Of a stretch of 64,000 nucleotides of DNA, positions 28,390 through 37,537 are shown piece after piece. How positions within the stretch are numbered: the stretch's first letter is position 1; each line of letters opens with the position of its first letter. The DNA is from Blastococcus sp. LR1. GTDB lineage: Bacteria; Actinomycetota; Actinomycetes; Mycobacteriales; Geodermatophilaceae. Under the pieces are notes generated by a model. That model saw only the letters and a list, made by a program, of their open reading frames with translations, was not told the origin of the DNA and ran no database searches. A program made the translations under genes and the position numbers. The stretch covers positions 310,001-374,000 of the forward strand of contig NZ_JAIUJY010000002.1 of assembly GCF_020166105.1 (NCBI RefSeq). The letters run 5' to 3'.

Positions 28390-30756
28390 ATGGAACCGGC
28401 TGGTTACGTGCGGGCGGTCGTCGCCCGCTGGGTGTGGGCGGCTGCCGCCGGCACCTCCGGCGTGCTGCTCGGTGCCACCGTCGGCCTGCTCTCCCCCACC
28501 GCCTACCAGGCCGACGTCACGCTCTACGTGGACGCCGCCCTCATCGCCGAGGAGCAGGACCCCTCCTCGGCCGCCGAGGTGCGGACGACGGTGCTGCCCT
28601 CGGTCGCCCGGCTGACGACGTCGGCGACGGTGCTGGACGCGGTCGCCGACGGGCTCGACCTGGACGAGCCCGCCGCGTCGCTCGCCGCCGACCTCGACGT
28701 CGTCCGCGACAAGCGCGCCAGCGTGCTGCACCTCTCGGCCACCCGCGCCACGCCCGCGGAGGCCACCGACCTGGTCCTCGCCGTCGGCGAGGAGGTCAGC
28801 CGGCAGTCCGGGCTGCTCTTCGCCGGCACGGACGGGCCGATGCTGACCGTGACCGTGGTCGGGGACGCCGCCGGCGCTCTGCCCGCGTCCCGCTCGGCGT
28901 CCACGCTGGCCGCGCTCGGCCTGGTCGCCGGCGTCGGCGCCGCCGCCCTGGCCGCCGGCGTGGCCGAGCTGATCAGCCCGCGCGTCCGCGGGCGCGGCGG
29001 CGTCGCCCGGCTCACGACCGCGCCCGTCCTGGCGCTGCTCCCGCGGCACCTGTCCGCGCCCGACCGCCGTCCGGCGTGGGTAGCGCGGCTGCTCGGGACC
29101 GCGCCGCAGCGCGCCGACGAACTGGCCAGGGTGCGCATGGCCCTCGGTCCGGCCACGGCCGAGGACGCCGGGCGGCGGATCGCCGTCGTCGGCACCCGGG
29201 GCGTGCCCACCTCCCTCGCCGCCGACCTGGCCACACCGGGACTCGAGGTGGTCGCGGCGCCCGATCCGCAGGCGGTGCCGTCGACCGGGGTGGACGGCGT
29301 GCTCGTGGTCGTCGACGGACGCGGCACCGGCACCTCGGAGCTGCGCGCCACGCTGGACGCCGTCGACGCGGCCGGGCTCCCGCTGGCCGGCGTGGTCGTC
29401 GACGGCCTGCTCCCCCCGGGCGCCGGACGGCGGGCGCTGCTGCGCGCCGGCTCCCGCGCGGAGGCGACCTGGCTGGTGGACGGCCGGTCCCGCCCGTCCG
29501 GCGGCCGGGCGGCCCGGATCGTCCCGCGCGCGATCGCGGCGCTGGCCGTGGCCGCGGTCGGGTTCACCCAGCCGCTGCCGATGGGCCTGTCCGCCGGCTT
29601 CCTGGCCGCGGTCGCGCTGCTGCCGCTGTGGCTGCCGGTCATCCGCCGCTACCGCGGCCTGACGCTGCTGTTCGTGCTGGCCGGGATCGGGCTCGTCTCC
29701 GGCGTCCTGCTCGCCTGGGCCCACGCCGACGACCACGCGTTCGCGCTGCACGAGGCCGTCGTCCGCGGCACCGCCGTCCTCGGGGCCGTCGGCGGGATCG
29801 GACTGCTCGTCTGGGCCCGCGGGCTCCTCAGCGTGCCGGTCCTGGGCACCGTCTTCGGCCTGGCGATGCTGGCCACCGAGCTCTCGGAGATGTCCGGTCC
29901 CGAGAACCTCTGGAAGTTCCAGCTCTCCTCCCCGCTGATGGTGATGGGGATGGCGCTGGCCGCCCGCCGCGGGAATCCGCTGGTCACCGTGGGCGCCCTC
30001 GGCGTCCTGGGCCTGCTGAACATCGTCAACGACGCGCGCAGCGCCTTCGGCTTCTGCGCCGTGGCGGCCGCCCTCGTGCTCTGGCAGCAGCGCCCCGGCC
30101 GGGACCGCCCCGTGCGGCGGTCGCGGCAGCTGCTGATGCTGCCGCTCATCGGCGTGCTCGGCGCCGCCGCGTACTCCCTGATGACCCAGCTGATGCTCGC
30201 CGGAACGCTCGGCAGCGAGATCCAGCAGCGGACGGCGACGCAGATCGCGCAGTCGGGCTCGCTGCTGCTCGGCGGCCGGCCGGAGTGGACCGCCACCTGG
30301 GCGCTGATGCACGAGCACCCGTTCGGCTTCGGTCTGGGCATCGTGCCCAACAGCACCGACGTGCAGGTGGCCTCGCAGGGGCTCGAGGTCCTGAACATCC
30401 CGACCGCCGAGAACTACCTGCGCAACTACATGCTCGACGGCGGCGTGCAGCTGCACTCCATCGTCGCCGACCTGTGGTCCGGGATCGGACCGGCGGGCAT
30501 CCTGCTCGGCCTGGCGATGGGCGCGCTCGTGCTGCTGGGGCTGGCCGACCGGCTCGGCCGCCGCGAGGCCTCGGGTCTGGTGTGCCTGCTCGTCCCGATG
30601 GCGCTGTGGGCGCTGCCCTTCGGCCCGATGGCCAGCAACGTCGACACCCTCACCCTGGCCCTCGGCCTCCTGCTGGTGGCCCGCCGGCCGCGTGCCGCCG
30701 AGGATCCCGCGACCGGACCGACCGGCCCCGCGCGGTCCGCGCTGGTCGCCGCGTGA
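28390..30756 (+). CDS. Wzz - kinase-like - Wzy polymerase fusion
   Basis: The 788-aa protein appears to join three modules. Residues 1-200 have the Wzz topology, with helices at about 13-34 and 172-193 around an extracytoplasmic domain. Residues 200-365 resemble the cytosolic BY-kinase fold (RIAVVGTRG, VDGVLVVVDG, LAGVVVDGL), but the P-loop Lys-Ser/Thr is missing, so it should not be an active kinase. Residues 375-765 carry about ten helices and a large loop (HEHPFGFGLGIVPNS), like O-antigen polymerases/ligases. The ATG at 28390 follows GAGGGGGG. The combination would polymerise the repeat unit and set its length in one chain. The polymerase assignment rests on topology, not on a defined active site. 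Confidence 0.82.
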   Translation: MEPAGYVRAVVARWVWAAAAGTSGVLLGATVGLLSPTAYQADVTLYVDAALIAEEQDPSSAAEVRTTVLPSVARLTTSATVLDAVADGLDLDEPAASLAADLDVVRDKRASVLHLSATRATPAEATDLVLAVGEEVSRQSGLLFAGTDGPMLTVTVVGDAAGALPASRSASTLAALGLVAGVGAAALAAGVAELISPRVRGRGGVARLTTAPVLALLPRHLSAPDRRPAWVARLLGTAPQRADELARVRMALGPATAEDAGRRIAVVGTRGVPTSLAADLATPGLEVVAAPDPQAVPSTGVDGVLVVVDGRGTGTSELRATLDAVDAAGLPLAGVVVDGLLPPGAGRRALLRAGSRAEATWLVDGRSRPSGGRAARIVPRAIAALAVAAVGFTQPLPMGLSAGFLAAVALLPLWLPVIRRYRGLTLLFVLAGIGLVSGVLLAWAHADDHAFALHEAVVRGTAVLGAVGGIGLLVWARGLLSVPVLGTVFGLAMLATELSEMSGPENLWKFQLSSPLMVMGMALAARRGNPLVTVGALGVLGLLNIVNDARSAFGFCAVAAALVLWQQRPGRDRPVRRSRQLLMLPLIGVLGAAAYSLMTQLMLAGTLGSEIQQRTATQIAQSGSLLLGGRPEWTATWALMHEHPFGFGLGIVPNSTDVQVASQGLEVLNIPTAENYLRNYMLDGGVQLHSIVADLWSGIGPAGILLGLAMGALVLLGLADRLGRREASGLVCLLVPMALWALPFGPMASNVDTLTLALGLLLVARRPRAAEDPATGPTGPARSALVAA

Positions 30757-30848
30757 TCCGGCCCGGGGTCAAGGTCTCGCCCTCCGGCGTCGATGTCAGG
30801 GAGGACGGGCCGGTCGGCGCGCCCGTGTCCGCTGGAGATGGAGGAGCC

Positions 30849-33359
30849 GTGCAGTTCGTCGGCGCCCCGGCGCGCGTGGTGGTCGCCGTGCTCACCTACC
30901 GGCGCACGCACCTGCTCCCCCCGCTGCTGACCGAGCTGGTCGTCCAGGCAGGAACCGTCGAACCCCGGGCCGAGATCCTCGTCGTCGACAACGACCCCGC
31001 CGGCAGCGCCGCGGACGTCGTGCGCGGCTGGGCGGCCCGCGGCGTCCGGTACGTGCACGAGCCGCAGCCGGGCATCTCCGCGGCCCGGAACCGGGCCCTC
31101 ACCGAGGCCGGCGACGCCGCCGCGCTGGTCTTCTTCGACGACGACGAGCACCCCTCCCCCGACTGGTTGTCCCTCCTCGTCTCCGCCTGGCGCGACTGGG
31201 GCTGCGCCGCCGTGGCCGGACCGGTCGCGGGACGGCTTCCGGCGACCGTGGACCCGTGGGTCCTGGGCACCGGCGTCTTCGACCGACCGACCCGGCCGAC
31301 CGGCACCCGCGTCCGCGGCGCCGGGGCCGGCAACCTGCTGCTCGACCTCGACCGCGTGCGCGCGCTCGGGCTGCGCTTCGACGAGCGCCTGGGGCTGACC
31401 GGTGGCGAGGACACGCTGTTCACCCACGCCCTGGTGCACGCCGGGAACGAGATCCGCTGGTGCGACGAGGCCGAGGCCTCCGAGCACGTTCCCGCCGACC
31501 GCCTGACGCGGCGCTGGGTGATGCGGCGCTGCTTCCGGTCCGCCGGGTCGTGGAGCCGGGCCGAGGTCCAGCTGGCCCACGGCCGCGTCGGCCGCTGGCG
31601 GGTGCGGACCGCCGTCGTGACCAAGGCCGCCGTCCGGCTGCTCCAGGCGCTGCTGGCGCTCGCCGCCGCGACGGTGACCGGCCGGACCGCCGCCCGCGGC
31701 CGCGCCTGCGGCACGCTGGCCAGCTACGCGGGTCTCGTCGTCGGCGCCTTCGGCTGGACCGTCGGCGAGTACGCGCGACCGGCTGTGCTCCGACCGCGCC
31801 CCCGGCCGCAGCCCCGGAGCCCGACCGTGCCGCCTCGCGCTGACGAGGGCGGCGCCGCGGCCGACGTCCTCTCCTCCCCCGTTCCGCCCGCCACGCCTGC
31901 AACCGCCCCGGACGACGGGCTCGGCCGCTCCGCCGCCCGCGGCGCCGGGGTCACGCTGGCCGGCCAGGGTGCCCGCATCCTGCTGCAGCTGGCCTCGGTC
32001 ACCGTGCTGGCCCGGCTGCTGGACCCCAGCGACTACGGCCTGTTCGCCGTCGGGCTGGTCGTCGTCGGGATCGGCGAGGTGGTCCGCGACCTCGGGCTGA
32101 CGACCGCCGCGATCCGCGCTCCCTCGCTCACCCGCCGCCAGCGCGACGGGCTGTTCTGGCTCAACACCGCCGCCGGCGTCGTCCTCGCGCTGGCCGCGGT
32201 GGCGGCGGCCGAGCCGATCGCCGCCGTGTTCGGCGAGCCGCAGCTGGTCCCGGTCATCCGCGTCCTGGCGGCCACCTTCCTGCTCAACGGCGTGGTGGCG
32301 CAGTACCGGGCCGGGCTCACCCGCGACCTGCGCTTCGGCGCCCTGGCCGGCACCGACCTGGGCGCGCAGGTGCTCGCGCTGGGCACCGCCGTCGTCGCCG
32401 CCTCGCTGGGGGCCGGCTACTGGTCGCTGGTCGTCCAGCAGCTGGTGCAGGGCATCGTCGTCCTCGTCGGCGCCGTCTCGCTCGCCCGCTGGCTGCCCGG
32501 TCGGCCGCGCCGCGGCTCGGGGCTCCGCCCGTTCGTCCGGTTCGGCACCGGCGTCACCGGCACCCAGCTCGCCTACTACGTCGGCAACAACCTGGACAAC
32601 CTCGCGCTCGGCCTCACCGCCGGGCCCGCGGCGCTGGGCATCTACAACCGCGGCTACCAGCTGCTGATGAACCCGCTGAACCAGGTGCGCGGCCCGGCCA
32701 CCAACCTGGCCGTGCCCGTGCTGTCGCGGCTGCAGGACGACCCGGTGCGCTTCGGCGAGTACCTGCGCCGCGGCCAGCTGGCCCTCGGCTACACGCTGGT
32801 GGCGGCCATGGCGATCGGCGCGGGTGCGGCCGTGCCGCTCGTGGACCTGATGCTGGGCGCGCGCTGGGCCGAGGTGGCACCGGTGCTCGCGCTGCTGGCG
32901 GTCGCCGGCAGCGCGCAGACCCTCGCGTACGTCGGCAGCTGGGTGTACCTCTCCCGCGGCCTGGCCGGCGCACTGCTGCGCTACACGCTGCTCACGCTGG
33001 TGCTCAGCGCCGTCTGCATCGGCGTCGGCAGCCGCTGGGGCCTCCTGGGCGTGGCGGCCGGCTACGCCACGGCGGCCCTGCTCGAGTGGCCGCTGTCGCT
33101 GTGGTGGCTCTCGCGGGTCACCCCGGTGCCGGTCACCGCGCTGCTGACCGGGGCGCTGCGGATCACCGCGTGCGCCGTGCCCGCCGGCGCTGCCTCGTTC
33201 CTGGGCACCGAGCTGGTCGCCGGGGCCCCGTCGATCGTGCGCATCGGCGCCGGCGCCCTGGCCGGGCTCGCCGTCTACGCGGCGGCCGCCGTGCTGCCGC
33301 CGGTCCGCGCGGACCTGCGCGGAGTGGCCGGGTGGGCCCGGTCCATGGCCGGCCGCTGA
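30849..33359 (+). CDS. GT2 glycosyltransferase - Wzx flippase fusion
   Basis: A single open frame of 836 aa. Residues 1-240 are a GT-A family 2 transferase (VVAVLTYRR, VVDNDP, FFDDDEHPSPDW with the DxD metal site, LTGGEDTLF). A helical stretch and a Pro/Ala-rich linker follow (about 312-358). Residues 359-836 form a 12- to 14-helix polysaccharide flippase (SAARGAGVTLAGQGARI opening, YNRGYQLLMNPLNQVRG). There is no stop between the parts. GTG at 30849 follows GGAGGAG; GTG at 30753, overlapping the previous stop, is an in-frame alternative. It would add a sugar and flip the lipid-linked unit. Confidence 0.83.
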   Translation: MQFVGAPARVVVAVLTYRRTHLLPPLLTELVVQAGTVEPRAEILVVDNDPAGSAADVVRGWAARGVRYVHEPQPGISAARNRALTEAGDAAALVFFDDDEHPSPDWLSLLVSAWRDWGCAAVAGPVAGRLPATVDPWVLGTGVFDRPTRPTGTRVRGAGAGNLLLDLDRVRALGLRFDERLGLTGGEDTLFTHALVHAGNEIRWCDEAEASEHVPADRLTRRWVMRRCFRSAGSWSRAEVQLAHGRVGRWRVRTAVVTKAAVRLLQALLALAAATVTGRTAARGRACGTLASYAGLVVGAFGWTVGEYARPAVLRPRPRPQPRSPTVPPRADEGGAAADVLSSPVPPATPATAPDDGLGRSAARGAGVTLAGQGARILLQLASVTVLARLLDPSDYGLFAVGLVVVGIGEVVRDLGLTTAAIRAPSLTRRQRDGLFWLNTAAGVVLALAAVAAAEPIAAVFGEPQLVPVIRVLAATFLLNGVVAQYRAGLTRDLRFGALAGTDLGAQVLALGTAVVAASLGAGYWSLVVQQLVQGIVVLVGAVSLARWLPGRPRRGSGLRPFVRFGTGVTGTQLAYYVGNNLDNLALGLTAGPAALGIYNRGYQLLMNPLNQVRGPATNLAVPVLSRLQDDPVRFGEYLRRGQLALGYTLVAAMAIGAGAAVPLVDLMLGARWAEVAPVLALLAVAGSAQTLAYVGSWVYLSRGLAGALLRYTLLTLVLSAVCIGVGSRWGLLGVAAGYATAALLEWPLSLWWLSRVTPVPVTALLTGALRITACAVPAGAASFLGTELVAGAPSIVRIGAGALAGLAVYAAAAVLPPVRADLRGVAGWARSMAGR

Positions 33360-33380
33360 CGGCAGGCACGGGCTGACAGG

Positions 33381-34127
33381 TCAGCCGGGGAACCAGGTCT
33401 CCCGGACCAGCCGGCCCTCGTCGAGCGCGTCGCCCAGCGAGCGGGCCCGCAGCCCCTGCGCGGCGTAGCCGTCGAGCACCGCGGAGATCAGCCGGCCGCG
33501 GTCCAGCTCCGGCGGCGGGCCGTCGCAGGCGCCGTCCTCGGGTCCGGCGAAGCCGTCGTGGGCCAGCACGATCTTCCCGGCCGCGACGCCCTGCATCGCC
33601 CTGCTGACGCGCTCGCTGTCGGAGACGTCGCTCTTCCAGTCCCACGTCGTCGGGCCCCACAGCACCGGGAGCATCCCGGCGGCGGTCACCGCCCGCCAGT
33701 TGCGCATCGTCTGCCGGCCGTAGGGGGGCCGGTACCAGCGGACCTCGCGGCCCACGGCGTCCTCGAGCTCGGCCTTGCCGTCGCGGACCAGCCGCGCGAC
33801 CTCCTCCGGCGGGAGCGTGGGCAGCGCCCGGTGGTCCACGCCGTGCAGGGCCACCTCGTGGCCCGCCGCGAGCACCTCGTCGAGCAGCCCCGGGTACTTG
33901 CGCACCCGGGTGAGCAGCACGAAGAACGTGGCGCTGGCGCCTGCCCCGGCGAGGGCCTCGAGCACCCGGTCGGTGCCGCCGGGCTCCGGACCGTCGTCGA
34001 AGGTCAGGACGACGTCGGGTGCGTCGGTGCGCAGCTCGACGGCGGAGCCGAGCAGCGTTCCGGCGCCCCGCCGGGCCGTGCGCCGCGCCGCACTCACCGC
34101 GCTCCGGGCGGTCGTGGCCACGCTCAT
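33381..34127 (-). CDS. polysaccharide deacetylase (NodB homology)
   Basis: This 248-aa CE4-like deacetylase has LTFDDGPEPGG, HGVDH (zinc His pair), RWYRPPYGRQ, a Trp-rich WGPTTWDW motif and LAHDG near the C-terminus. These form a complete set of NodB motifs. The N-terminus is basic and Ala-rich without a clear signal peptide. The start ATG overlaps the preceding GT2 stop by four bases, so it ends the three-gene GT operon. Only 21 bases separate its stop from that of the convergent flippase gene. Confidence 0.9.
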   Translation of the reverse strand: MSVATTARSAVSAARRTARRGAGTLLGSAVELRTDAPDVVLTFDDGPEPGGTDRVLEALAGAGASATFFVLLTRVRKYPGLLDEVLAAGHEVALHGVDHRALPTLPPEEVARLVRDGKAELEDAVGREVRWYRPPYGRQTMRNWRAVTAAGMLPVLWGPTTWDWKSDVSDSERVSRAMQGVAAGKIVLAHDGFAGPEDGACDGPPPELDRGRLISAVLDGYAAQGLRARSLGDALDEGRLVRETWFPG

Positions 34128-35125
34128 CGGGCTCCTCCCCACGACAGCCGCCAGCGGCGGCCGTCCCGCGCATACTCCTGGAAGACCACGCCCCAGGCGG
34201 CGCCGACCATGCCGGCCCCACGGCAGAGAGCCCGCAGGCCCCGCGCCCGGTGCCGGTCGGAGCGCACCAGCCCGCCCCAGGCCCACCGGACTCCACCGCC
34301 GGTCACCCGGAGCAGACCCCGGGTGGCCCAGCGCAGCCTCAGGACCGAACGCGCCGCGGGTCCGGCAGCGAGCCGCAGCTCGGTGAGGACGGCGGCGTTG
34401 CCGTGGCTCCACGCCCGGGTCAGCACCCAGGATCGGGTCATCCGCGAGCGGGGCACGCAGTCGATCGCGACGGACTCGTCGCACCACAGGATGCGGGCGC
34501 CCGCCCGCGTCAGCGCCCGGCTGAACAGCGAGTCCTCGCCGCCGCCGAGCCCCAGGTCCGTGGCGAAGCGGACCCCGAGCGCGCGGACCTGCACCAGGTC
34601 CAGCAGCAGGTTGCTGGTGGCGGCGACGTCGACGGCGGTGCCGGTGGGCAGGCGGCGGCGGACGAAGAAGTCCCCGGCGCGGATCCACGGGTCCAGCTCG
34701 CCGGTGTACTCGGCCACGACCCGGCCGGCGACGGCGGCCGGGAGGCCGGCCTCCCAGGTGGCCAGCAAGGAGCTGAGCCAGCCCTCCTCCGGCCGCTCGT
34801 CGTCGTCGATGAAGGCCAGCAGCGCGCTACCGGCGGCCTCGTCCATCGCGCGGTTGCGGACCGCGGCGATCCCCGGCGTCGGCTCGGCGACGTAGCGCAG
34901 CTCCGGTGCGGCGAACTCGGCGACGACGGCCGCGCCGCTGCCGTCCGGGTCGTTGTCGACCACCAGCACCTCGGCGTCGTACCGGTCGCCCGTTCCGCGG
35001 GCCTGGACCAGCAGCAGCGGCAGCGCGGCCCGCAGGTGGTCGGGACGGCGGAAGGTCGGCACGGCGACGGTGAGGCGCACGGTGCCGAGGGATGCGTCGG
35101 CCGACGCCGGCCGAACTGCGGTCAC
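34124..35125 (-). CDS. family 2 glycosyltransferase
   Basis: The 333-aa GT-A transferase has VAVPTFRRPDHL, VVDNDPDGSG, FIDDDERPEEGW (DxD metal site) and LGGGEDSLFSRAL. It is similar in layout to the GT2 half of the GT2-flippase fusion (the TGGEDTLF motif recurs), so the two may be paralogues. The GTG start overlaps the upstream GT2-GT4 stop as GTGA. It is probably membrane-associated and acts on the lipid-linked repeat unit; the sugar donor is not predictable. Confidence 0.9.
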   Translation of the reverse strand: MTAVRPASADASLGTVRLTVAVPTFRRPDHLRAALPLLLVQARGTGDRYDAEVLVVDNDPDGSGAAVVAEFAAPELRYVAEPTPGIAAVRNRAMDEAAGSALLAFIDDDERPEEGWLSSLLATWEAGLPAAVAGRVVAEYTGELDPWIRAGDFFVRRRLPTGTAVDVAATSNLLLDLVQVRALGVRFATDLGLGGGEDSLFSRALTRAGARILWCDESVAIDCVPRSRMTRSWVLTRAWSHGNAAVLTELRLAAGPAARSVLRLRWATRGLLRVTGGGVRWAWGGLVRSDRHRARGLRALCRGAGMVGAAWGVVFQEYARDGRRWRLSWGGAR

Positions 35126-37251
35126 CGTCGTCCGCCCGCGAGCGACCCGGCCTGCCGGGAGAGCCCGACGGCCTTGATCAGCCGCGCGGCGAACCGGGCG
35201 ACGGCGTGCCGCTCCCGCGCTCCGACCGCGTCGCTCGCGGCGACCTCGCGGACCCGCGGCCAGTCGGCGACGAGCTCCTGCACCGCATCGGCCCAGCGGG
35301 CGGCGTCGCCGGGCGCAGCCACCCGCACCGAGCCGAAGCCCTCGGTGGCCTCGCGCAGCCCCCGCAGGTCGCTCACGACCAGCGGGCGGGCGGCGAGCAC
35401 CGCCTCGACGGCGGCGTTGCCGAAGGACTCGTCCAGCACCGACGGCACCAGGACGACGTCGGCCTGCGCCATCACCGGCCACACGTCGGGGACGAACCCG
35501 GTGTACTCCACCCGGTCGGTCAGCCCCGCCGTGCGCACCGTGTCGCGCAGCTCGGCCTCGAACCACTCGTAGCCGGCGAAGACCGACCCGGCGAGGATGA
35601 GCCGGGCATCCACGCCGCGGTCCCGCAGCTCGCGCAGCACCTCGACGGCGACGTCGGGCCCCTTGCGCGGGGAGAGCCGGCCGAGGAAGAGCAGCCGCAG
35701 CGGGCCGTCCAGCCGCTCCCGGGCGGGGACGACGTCGGCCGGGCCGGGCACGGGATTGACGACGACGGTGGTCCGGCCGGCGAGCGCCGGCACCAACCCG
35801 GTGAGGACCTCGGCGGTGAACCGGCTGTTGGCCACCACCGTGTGCGCCGCCAGCAGCGGCCGCAGCAGCACCCGGTGCAGCGCCGCCGGCCCTGGCCACT
35901 CCGCCTCGTGCACGTGGCAGACGACCCGCCGGCCGGCCAGGCGGGCGAGGAGGAGCCAGGACGGCAGGGTCGTGGTGTTCACGTGCACGACGTCGGCCCG
36001 CCGCAGCAGGGCCAGCGCCGGCAGCAGCCCGCGCAGCGCGTCGCCGACCAGCCGCAGCGCGCCGGTGGGCCGGAGCACCGACTTGCGCAGCACCGGCATG
36101 GCGACCAGCACGACCCGCGCGCCGCGGCGCTCGAGCTCGGCCACCAGCGGGCCGGGACCGGGCAGCGCCACTGTCACCTCGCCGTCCGCGGCCAGCGCGG
36201 CCACCGACTCGAGCAGGACCCGGTCGGAGCCGTAGAGCTCGGCGCCGGGGTGCACCACGAGCACCGAGGGACGCGCCGGGGTCCGGCGCGGTCCCCGCAC
36301 CAGCGCGGGCAGCGCGGCGGCGAGCCCGCCCAGCGAGCCGCGCACCGCGGCGCGGAGCACCGAGGGGGTGTGCAGCAGCTGGCGGCGGCCGCCGCGCAGC
36401 AGGATCTCCCAGCTGACCGCCGGGGTGGTGAGCACCCAGCGGAGCAGGCTGCGCCGGTCGAGGTTCCGGGCGGCGAAGACCAGCCGGTTGCGGCAGTTGT
36501 AGCGGTAGTAGAGCGCCGACTTGGCCCGGCCCCGACGACCCTCGTCGTGGGTGCCGCCCTCGTCGTGCACCGCGACCAGGTCCTCGCGCAGGATCACCGA
36601 GCCGCCGGCCGCGACGGCCCGGAAGCCGAGATCGACGTCCTCCCAGTAGAGGAAGTACTCCTCGTCGTAGCCGCCGATGCGGCTGAACAGCTCGTCGTGC
36701 ACGACGACGCAGGCGCCGCACAACCAGTCACCGGGGTCGGACGTCTGCGGCCCCTCGCCGTCGGGACGGCGCCGGATCCGGCCGTCGCGCAGGTCGGTCC
36801 GGGCGACGCGGAACACGACCTCGCCCTCGGAGTCGACCAGCTGGGGGCTGATCAGCGCCATGGGCTCGCGCAGGCTGTGCGCGCGGAGCTCGGCGACGAC
36901 CGACGGCGTGATGACCGCGTCCGGGTTGAGGAACAGGAAGGTGCGGCAGCCGAGCTCGCGAGCCGCGGCCACTCCGGCGTTGCTGGCCGCACCGAAACCG
37001 CGGTTGTCCGGCATCGCGACCACGGTCCAGCCGTGCTCGACGCCCAGCAGCTCGACGGCGTCCCGGTTCTCCGGCGTCGAGAAGTTGTCCACCACGACGA
37101 CGCGGACGTGTGCGCCGGACAGCTGCGCCGGGGCCAGGTTCTCGCGGAGCAGCTGCGCGCTGCCGTAGGAGACGACGACGACGCCCAGCGGCGGTCCGTC
37201 GTCCGGAGCCGTGTCGGCCGGTCCGCCGGGGACGAGCACGGTCATGGTCAC
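35122..37251 (-). CDS. bifunctional GT2 - GT4 glycosyltransferase
   Basis: A 709-aa polypeptide with two transferases. Residues 22-290 form a rhamnosyltransferase-like GT2 (VVVVSYGS, VVDNFSTP, PDNRGFGAASNAG, LFLNPDA at 107-112, LYWEDVDLGFR). Residues 328-700 form a GT4 GT-B enzyme (VLVVHPGAELYGSDRVL, LLFLGRLSPRKGPDV, VPSVLDESFGNAAVEA). A basic linker at about 318-327 joins them. GTG at 37251 is eight bases after GGAG; ATG at 37245 is the alternative. It would add two successive sugars. It heads the operon with the next GT2 and the deacetylase. Confidence 0.88.
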   Translation of the reverse strand: MTMTVLVPGGPADTAPDDGPPLGVVVVSYGSAQLLRENLAPAQLSGAHVRVVVVDNFSTPENRDAVELLGVEHGWTVVAMPDNRGFGAASNAGVAAARELGCRTFLFLNPDAVITPSVVAELRAHSLREPMALISPQLVDSEGEVVFRVARTDLRDGRIRRRPDGEGPQTSDPGDWLCGACVVVHDELFSRIGGYDEEYFLYWEDVDLGFRAVAAGGSVILREDLVAVHDEGGTHDEGRRGRAKSALYYRYNCRNRLVFAARNLDRRSLLRWVLTTPAVSWEILLRGGRRQLLHTPSVLRAAVRGSLGGLAAALPALVRGPRRTPARPSVLVVHPGAELYGSDRVLLESVAALAADGEVTVALPGPGPLVAELERRGARVVLVAMPVLRKSVLRPTGALRLVGDALRGLLPALALLRRADVVHVNTTTLPSWLLLARLAGRRVVCHVHEAEWPGPAALHRVLLRPLLAAHTVVANSRFTAEVLTGLVPALAGRTTVVVNPVPGPADVVPARERLDGPLRLLFLGRLSPRKGPDVAVEVLRELRDRGVDARLILAGSVFAGYEWFEAELRDTVRTAGLTDRVEYTGFVPDVWPVMAQADVVLVPSVLDESFGNAAVEAVLAARPLVVSDLRGLREATEGFGSVRVAAPGDAARWADAVQELVADWPRVREVAASDAVGARERHAVARFAARLIKAVGLSRQAGSLAGGRR

Positions 37252-37496
37252 GGGCGCCGCTCCGCTCGCCGAATGCCCGTCCTGCCCGGATGGCCGGTCC
37301 CCACAGCAGCGGTCCCCCTTCGTGTTCCGGGCGCGCGGCCGTGCACGGCCTCCCCGGTGCGTCCATCCTCCGGCCGGGGGAACGGCCCGTCTTCCCCCTC
37401 GGGGGTGAGGAGCTCGGGACGAGGCCGGCTCGGATGAGGGGCCCGGACGCCGACGAGCGGACCGGCCGGGGCCGATCCGCTCGTCGCAGTGCTGGT
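37252..37496. promoter_or_regulatory. intergenic region upstream of the GT operon
   Basis: This gap should contain the promoter of the GT2-GT4 operon. On the minus strand CCTCACCCCCGAGGGGGAAG (37391-37410) contains an inverted repeat similar to sequences upstream of the genes starting at 28390 and 45607. No standard promoter pair is clear. Confidence 0.4.
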
Positions 37497-37533
37497 CCGG
37501 GGTGCGGGGGGAAGGACTCCCCCCGCACCCCGG
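37497..37533 (-). terminator. terminator of the giant secreted protein gene
   Basis: CCGGGGTGCGGGGGG (37497-37511) and CCCCCCGCACCCCGG (37519-37533) form a perfect 15-bp stem with the loop AAGGACT. It lies four bases beyond the minus-strand stop at 37538. Confidence 0.88.
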
Positions 37534-37537
37534 CGGG

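Noticed and set aside
31780-31930. Splitting the GT2-flippase gene into two separate genes
   Set aside because: There is no stop codon in frame between the domains and no shift of frame is needed. A second internal start is possible but would not end the first product.
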